64,000 bases of DNA from an uncultured Oscillibacter sp. (GTDB taxonomy: Bacteria > Bacillota > Clostridia > Oscillospirales > Oscillospiraceae), in assembly GCA_910578935.1 (NCBI GenBank), contig CAJTSM010000012.1:12955-76954 (forward strand). Direction: 5' to 3'. The notes under the pieces were generated by a model. It was not told the origin of the DNA and searched no databases. It worked only from the letters and a program-made list of their open reading frames with translations. The stretch's first letter is position 1, and every line of letters starts with the position of its first letter. Below, piece by piece: positions 60,407-64,000 of this stretch. Position numbers and translations under genes: made by a program.

Positions 60407-60430
60407 GAAAAGAAGTAAATACTTCTTTTC
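60407..60430. other. Hairpin upstream of the TctC gene
   Basis: GAAAAGAAGT (60407-60416) pairs perfectly with ACTTCTTTTC (60421-60430), a few bases after the MBL-fold stop codon. Its U-rich arm suggests a weak terminator or mRNA-processing site that would let tctC be expressed separately. No gene lies in the 60396-60610 gap. Confidence 0.5.
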
Positions 60431-60610
60431 AACCGGTGAGGCAAAGATTTACCGGGGTGCGAGGCGCCCAAGCGTTTCCTGTAAAGTCTGGCACAGAGAG
60501 CCGTATAAGCGGCTTTCGGCGCTGTTCTACAGCGTCGCGCCGAACAGAATCCAAAGGATTCTTTTCAACTGTGCTGACGATAAAAAACAATTGAAAAGGA
60601 GAAAGAAACG

Positions 60611-61630
60611 ATGAAGAAACTAATGTCTCTCACGCTCGCTTTCCTCATGGTCCTGAGTCTGGCGGCCTGCGGCGGTTCAGACAGTTCCGGGGGACAGACC
60701 GCCCAGAATGCCCAGCCCAGCGGGGGCGCTTCCGTGTCGGATTCCAAATGGCCTGAGAAAGAGATTACGATCATTCAGCCCTGGAGCTTGGGCGGCGGTC
60801 CGGACGTGATTACCCGGCAGATCGCCTCTTACAGCGACAAGTTCCTGGGTGTGCCCATGATTGTGGAAAACCACACCGGCGGTTCCGGCACTATCGGCAT
60901 GAACGATTTCCTGGATGCGGCGGATGACGGATATACCTTGTTCTGCTGCAACGGCCCGCTGTTTTCACTGACCCCCAGCTTCATCAGCGTAGACTACACC
61001 ATTGAGGATATCAATCCCCTGGTGGGCATCCGGATCACGGAGTTTGTCATCCTTACCCAGGCATCCAGCGGCATCACGGATATTCAGGGCCTGATTGACT
61101 ACGCCAACGCTGGGAACACGGTCAAATACGCCACCACCGGCGGCCCCGGAAACGACAGTTTTACCATGATTTCCGCCCTGTTCGCCACCCTGGGCATCGC
61201 CTCCGAGGCGGTTCCCTATGACGGCGGCCAGGAGGCCATCAACGCCCTGGTGGGCGGCCATGTGGATGTGGCCATCGGCTCTCCCCCGACCTATCGGGAC
61301 TACGTTATCAACGGCGAGCTGAACTGCCTGGGCACCTTCATTCCCGAGGGACTGGACGTGGACGGTATCGGCCATATTCCCTCCTTTAAGGATCAGGGCA
61401 TTGACATTGAGTTCACCGGCATGGACTACTTTGCCGTCCGCTCCACCGTGGACGCGGAGAAACAGGAAATTCTTCGGGACTTCGTCCTGAAGGTTTACGC
61501 CGAGCCCGATTTCCAGAAGTTCATGGCCGACATGGGCATGGCCGCCTGGGAGGCCGACTCCTCCGAAATCCTGGGCATGGTGGCGGCTCAGACCGACGCC
61601 ATGGCCAAGTACATCCCTCTGGTTCAGTGA
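60611..61630 (+). CDS. Tripartite tricarboxylate-type transporter binding lipoprotein (TctC)
   Basis: 339 residues. Lipoprotein signal KKLMSLTLAFLMVLSLAACGG (lipobox LAAC), Ser/Gly/Gln-rich linker, then the Bug/TctC fold: ITIIQPWSLGGGPDVITRQIAS (the conserved loop that holds a carboxylate), VENHTGGSGTIGMNDFL and VPYDGGQEAINALVGGHVDVAIGSP. RBS AAAGGAGAAAG. Delivers a carboxylic acid to TctAB. Confidence 0.9.
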   Translation: MKKLMSLTLAFLMVLSLAACGGSDSSGGQTAQNAQPSGGASVSDSKWPEKEITIIQPWSLGGGPDVITRQIASYSDKFLGVPMIVENHTGGSGTIGMNDFLDAADDGYTLFCCNGPLFSLTPSFISVDYTIEDINPLVGIRITEFVILTQASSGITDIQGLIDYANAGNTVKYATTGGPGNDSFTMISALFATLGIASEAVPYDGGQEAINALVGGHVDVAIGSPPTYRDYVINGELNCLGTFIPEGLDVDGIGHIPSFKDQGIDIEFTGMDYFAVRSTVDAEKQEILRDFVLKVYAEPDFQKFMADMGMAAWEADSSEILGMVAAQTDAMAKYIPLVQ

Positions 61631-61694
61631 TTTCACGGCGCCTCATGTCCAGCATCGGGTATGGGGCGCCTACTCTCAAATTGAGGTGAACGCT

Positions 61695-62159
61695 ATGAAG
61701 ATCAAATACAACGCGGAAATCATCTCCGGCATTGTCTTTGCTGTTGTAGGCGCAGCGCTGTGGCTGCTGATTCCCTCCCAGATCCAGACGATGGAAAAGA
61801 GCGCAGTAAACGCCCAAACTCTGCCGCGGATCGCCATCGGCGGAATGTTCCTCTTCGCCGTGGGCCTGCTGCTGGAGGGGCTGTTTTCCAAGGAGAAGAA
61901 AGAACTGGTGGTGACGGGAGCATCTTTCCGCTCCGAGGGGTTTAAAAAGGAACTGCGCTCCATCGTTTACTGCTTGTTCCTGGTTGTGTACTGCCTGATT
62001 GTGGAGCCCCTTGGATTTGTCGTTTCAACAATCCTGCTGGTCCTAGCGGTGATGCTGTATTACGGCGCGCGGAAATGGTATTATTATGTCATCCCTCTGG
62101 CGATGGTGGGCGTGGTGTACTATGTCTTTCGGGTCATGCTCCACGTCTCGCTGCCCTGA
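61695..62159 (+). CDS. TctB family small transporter membrane protein
   Basis: 154 residues from ATG 61695 (GAGGTGAACGCT upstream; an in-frame GTG at 61686 overlaps the RBS). Four hydrophobic segments (ISGIVFAVVGAALWLLI; GGMFLFAVGLLLEGLF; SIVYCLFLVVYCLIVEPLGF; YVIPLAMVGVVYYVFRVML). This is the expected layout and position of TctB between TctC and TctA. Confidence 0.85.
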   Translation: MKIKYNAEIISGIVFAVVGAALWLLIPSQIQTMEKSAVNAQTLPRIAIGGMFLFAVGLLLEGLFSKEKKELVVTGASFRSEGFKKELRSIVYCLFLVVYCLIVEPLGFVVSTILLVLAVMLYYGARKWYYYVIPLAMVGVVYYVFRVMLHVSLP

Positions 62160-62177
62160 TAGGAGAGGAGAGAGCTT

Positions 62178-63671
62178 ATGGAACAATTTTTAGGCGGCCT
62201 TCAGATTTTGGCCCAATGGCAGAATTTCCTCATCATTCCCCTGGGCCTGGCGATCGGTATCGTGGTGGGAGCAATCCCGGGCCTGACCTCCGACTTGGGC
62301 ATTATCCTCTGCATCCCTCTGACCTATGGCATGGACCCGACCATGGCGATTTTGATGCTGCTGGCGATTTACTGCGGCGGCACCTACGGCGGTTCCATCA
62401 CAGCCATCCTCATCAATACCCCGGGCACCTCCGCAAACGCCGCCACGCTCTTTGACGGCTATCCCATGACGGTGAAGGGCCAGGCGTTCAAAGCGCTGCA
62501 AATGGCGCTGTTTGCCTCTACCATCGGAGGATTGCTCAGTGCCTTCGCCCTGCTGTTCCTGGCCCCGCAGATTGCCAAAATTACCTTGCTGTTCGGGCCG
62601 GCGGAGTATTTTGCCCTGGCGGTGTTTGGCCTTTCTGTCATCGCCGGCGTATCCAACAACAGTATTTTCAAGGGACTGATCGGGGCCTGCATCGGCCTTT
62701 TCATGGCCACGGTGGGCGTGGACAACATCAGCGGCGCCACCCGCTTCATCTTTGGCCAGCGGAAGCTTATGGCGGGCATTGACCTCATCATCGCCTTGAT
62801 CGGTATGTTCGCCATTTCAGAAATTCTGATGAAGTCCAAATACAACCCAAAGACCGACCACAAGACCATCAGCGCCAGCGCCATCACCAAGGACAAAATC
62901 ACGAAAGACGAATACTGCCGCTGCTGGAAACCCATCGGCCTGGGCTCTCTGATCGGCGTGATTATTGGCGCGACTCCTGGCACCGGCGGCGGCTTAGCGG
63001 CTTTTATCGCCTACAACCAGACTAAGCAGGCCTCCAAACATCCGGAAACCTTTGGCCATGGCGAGATTGAAGGGGTAGCCGCCTCTGAATCCGCCAATAA
63101 CGGCGCCTGCGGCGCGACTATGATTCCCATGTTGACCCTGGGCGTTCCCGGAGACGGTGCTACCGCTATTTTGATGGGCGCGTTTATGCTTCACGGCATG
63201 GTTCCCGGCCCCACCCTCTTTGCCGAGCAGGGAAACATTCTCTACGCCATCATGCTGGGCCTTATTGTGGTCAATGTTTTCATGTATGTGATCGGCAGCG
63301 GCTTCACCCGTTTTTACGCCCACATTACACGGATTCCCTATGAGATTTTGGCTCCCATTGTTATGACCTTCTGCATTGCCGGCGCATACTCCACAAATAA
63401 CCGGGTTTACGATATTTATATCATATTGATCTTCGGAATTGTGGCCTACTTCCTGCGCCGGATGGACTTCCAGCTGGTGCCTATCCTGCTGGGGATTGTC
63501 CTGGGCCCTCTGGCGGAGAAGAACTTCCGCCGGGCTATGGTTATCTCTGAGGGCAGCTTCAAAATCTTCTTCACCCGGCCCATCAGCTGCGCGTTCATCC
63601 TGATCGCGGTGGGTTCCGTACTGCTGTTTGCCTGGAAAAACTATAAAGCGAGAACGGTCAGGGCCAAATAA
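62178..63671 (+). CDS. TctA family large transporter membrane protein
   Basis: 497 residues, about 12 helices. Family signatures AIPGLTSDLGIILCIPLTYGM, CGGTYGGSITAILINTPGTS, GATPGTGGGLAAFIAYNQTK and LGVPGDGATAILMGAFMLHG. RBS AGGAGAGGAGAG. Couples ion flow to uptake of the TctC-bound acid. Confidence 0.92.
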   Translation: MEQFLGGLQILAQWQNFLIIPLGLAIGIVVGAIPGLTSDLGIILCIPLTYGMDPTMAILMLLAIYCGGTYGGSITAILINTPGTSANAATLFDGYPMTVKGQAFKALQMALFASTIGGLLSAFALLFLAPQIAKITLLFGPAEYFALAVFGLSVIAGVSNNSIFKGLIGACIGLFMATVGVDNISGATRFIFGQRKLMAGIDLIIALIGMFAISEILMKSKYNPKTDHKTISASAITKDKITKDEYCRCWKPIGLGSLIGVIIGATPGTGGGLAAFIAYNQTKQASKHPETFGHGEIEGVAASESANNGACGATMIPMLTLGVPGDGATAILMGAFMLHGMVPGPTLFAEQGNILYAIMLGLIVVNVFMYVIGSGFTRFYAHITRIPYEILAPIVMTFCIAGAYSTNNRVYDIYIILIFGIVAYFLRRMDFQLVPILLGIVLGPLAEKNFRRAMVISEGSFKIFFTRPISCAFILIAVGSVLLFAWKNYKARTVRAK

Positions 63672-63694
63672 TCTGCAGGGAGGAGTGAGACGAA

Positions 63695-64000
63695 ATGAAA
63701 CAGGAATACGACGTACTGGTGATCGGACCCGTCTCTCTGGACCACAATATCGACTGTCAAGGGAACGAGCGGAAGGAAGTGGGCGGGGCGGTGGTAGCCT
63801 CCGGCTTTGCCGCGGCGAGGAGCGGGAACAAAACGGCGGTCTTTACCAAGCTGAACCCGGCGGACACCGATGTGGAGGCCCGCTTTCGGGATTCCGGCGC
63901 GGACCTGTACTGGAAGCCCTCCACCGCCACCTGTTCCATCCGCAACCAGTATTTCACGCCGGACAAGGAAAAACGCTCCTGCACCTCCTTGGGGGTCTGC
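63695..64000 (+). CDS. PfkB family kinase, N-terminal part (cut by window end)
   Basis: Starts ATG 63695 behind GGGAGGAGTGAG. Encodes MKQEYDVLVIGPVSLDHNID and GGAVVASGFAAARSGNKTAVFTKL, the beginning of a ribokinase-fold sugar kinase; the C-terminal catalytic part is beyond the window. Follows TctA by 23 nt, so it likely phosphorylates the imported or derived substrate. Confidence 0.75.
   Translation, partial: MKQEYDVLVIGPVSLDHNIDCQGNERKEVGGAVVASGFAAARSGNKTAVFTKLNPADTDVEARFRDSGADLYWKPSTATCSIRNQYFTPDKEKRSCTSLGVC

Overview
The window looks like a chromosomal segment of an anaerobic, GC-rich, gut-type Firmicute, probably an Oscillospiraceae/Clostridia relative. The support is pyruvate:ferredoxin oxidoreductase, two radical-SAM enzymes, a CD1871A-type CXXC mini-protein, strong AGGAGG ribosome binding sites, and many substrate-binding-protein transporters with LacI/IclR regulators. 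Genus is inference only. I see no rRNA, tRNA, CRISPR array, prophage or transposase.

Layout. (1) 1-2.2 kb: two adjacent radical-SAM genes. (2) 2.3-9.5 kb: a mirror-image extracytoplasmic-function (ECF) sigma island. Two near-identical sigma/DUF4179 anti-sigma pairs face inward. Between them lie two tandem copper-amine-oxidase-like 'stalk' proteins, the tail of a third, and a secreted protein that is the anti-sigma ectodomain alone. Four promoters in the island share one architecture (ATAC-like -35, exactly 15 nt, CGTTTA). (3) 9.9-19.9 kb: sugar-acid catabolism under an IclR regulator: IlvD/Edd dehydratase, PFOR and DapA-family aldolase, plus GntP permease and an SDR. (4) 20.4-22.3 kb: PadR regulator, a protein of unknown family and its broken paralogue. 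(5) 22.4-24.0 kb: a redox module with a TlpA-like lipoprotein, a 48-residue CXXC peptide and a polyferredoxin membrane protein. (6) 24.3-32.2 kb: a complete nucleoside uptake and salvage operon (LacI, PfkB kinase, BMP lipoprotein, ABC ATPase, two permeases, nucleoside hydrolase). (7) 32.3-39.0 kb: a LysR-linked amino-acid/peptide cluster (membrane transporter, M20 peptidase, YjiH/YjiG-like pair, small membrane protein, tryptophanase-family lyase). (8) 39.2-55.8 kb: a large sugar-acid region: RraA-like protein, SDR, enolase-superfamily dehydratase, AraC, lactonase, IclR, TRAP transporter, two SIS proteins, PfkB kinase, an unknown protein, Gfo/Idh oxidoreductase, a TIM-barrel-like protein and a mannonate-dehydratase-family protein. 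(9) 56.1-58.1 kb: a soluble chemoreceptor and a FIST sensor. (10) 58.3-64.0 kb: LacI, metallo-hydrolase, TctCBA tripartite transporter and a PfkB kinase cut by the window end.

How it works together. Most of the window is modular carbon scavenging: each module pairs a regulator, a transporter and enzymes that funnel sugar acids or nucleosides into central metabolism. The placement of PFOR between a dehydratase and an aldolase suggests direct coupling of pyruvate release to acetyl-CoA formation.

The most novel signals are the duplicated ECF island with its shared promoter code and orphan anti-sigma ectodomain; a family of about six short inverted-repeat elements, two of which supply the stop codon of a neighbouring gene; and a 15-bp operator placed identically upstream of two promoters, which ties the TRAP operon to the SDR/RraA operon.
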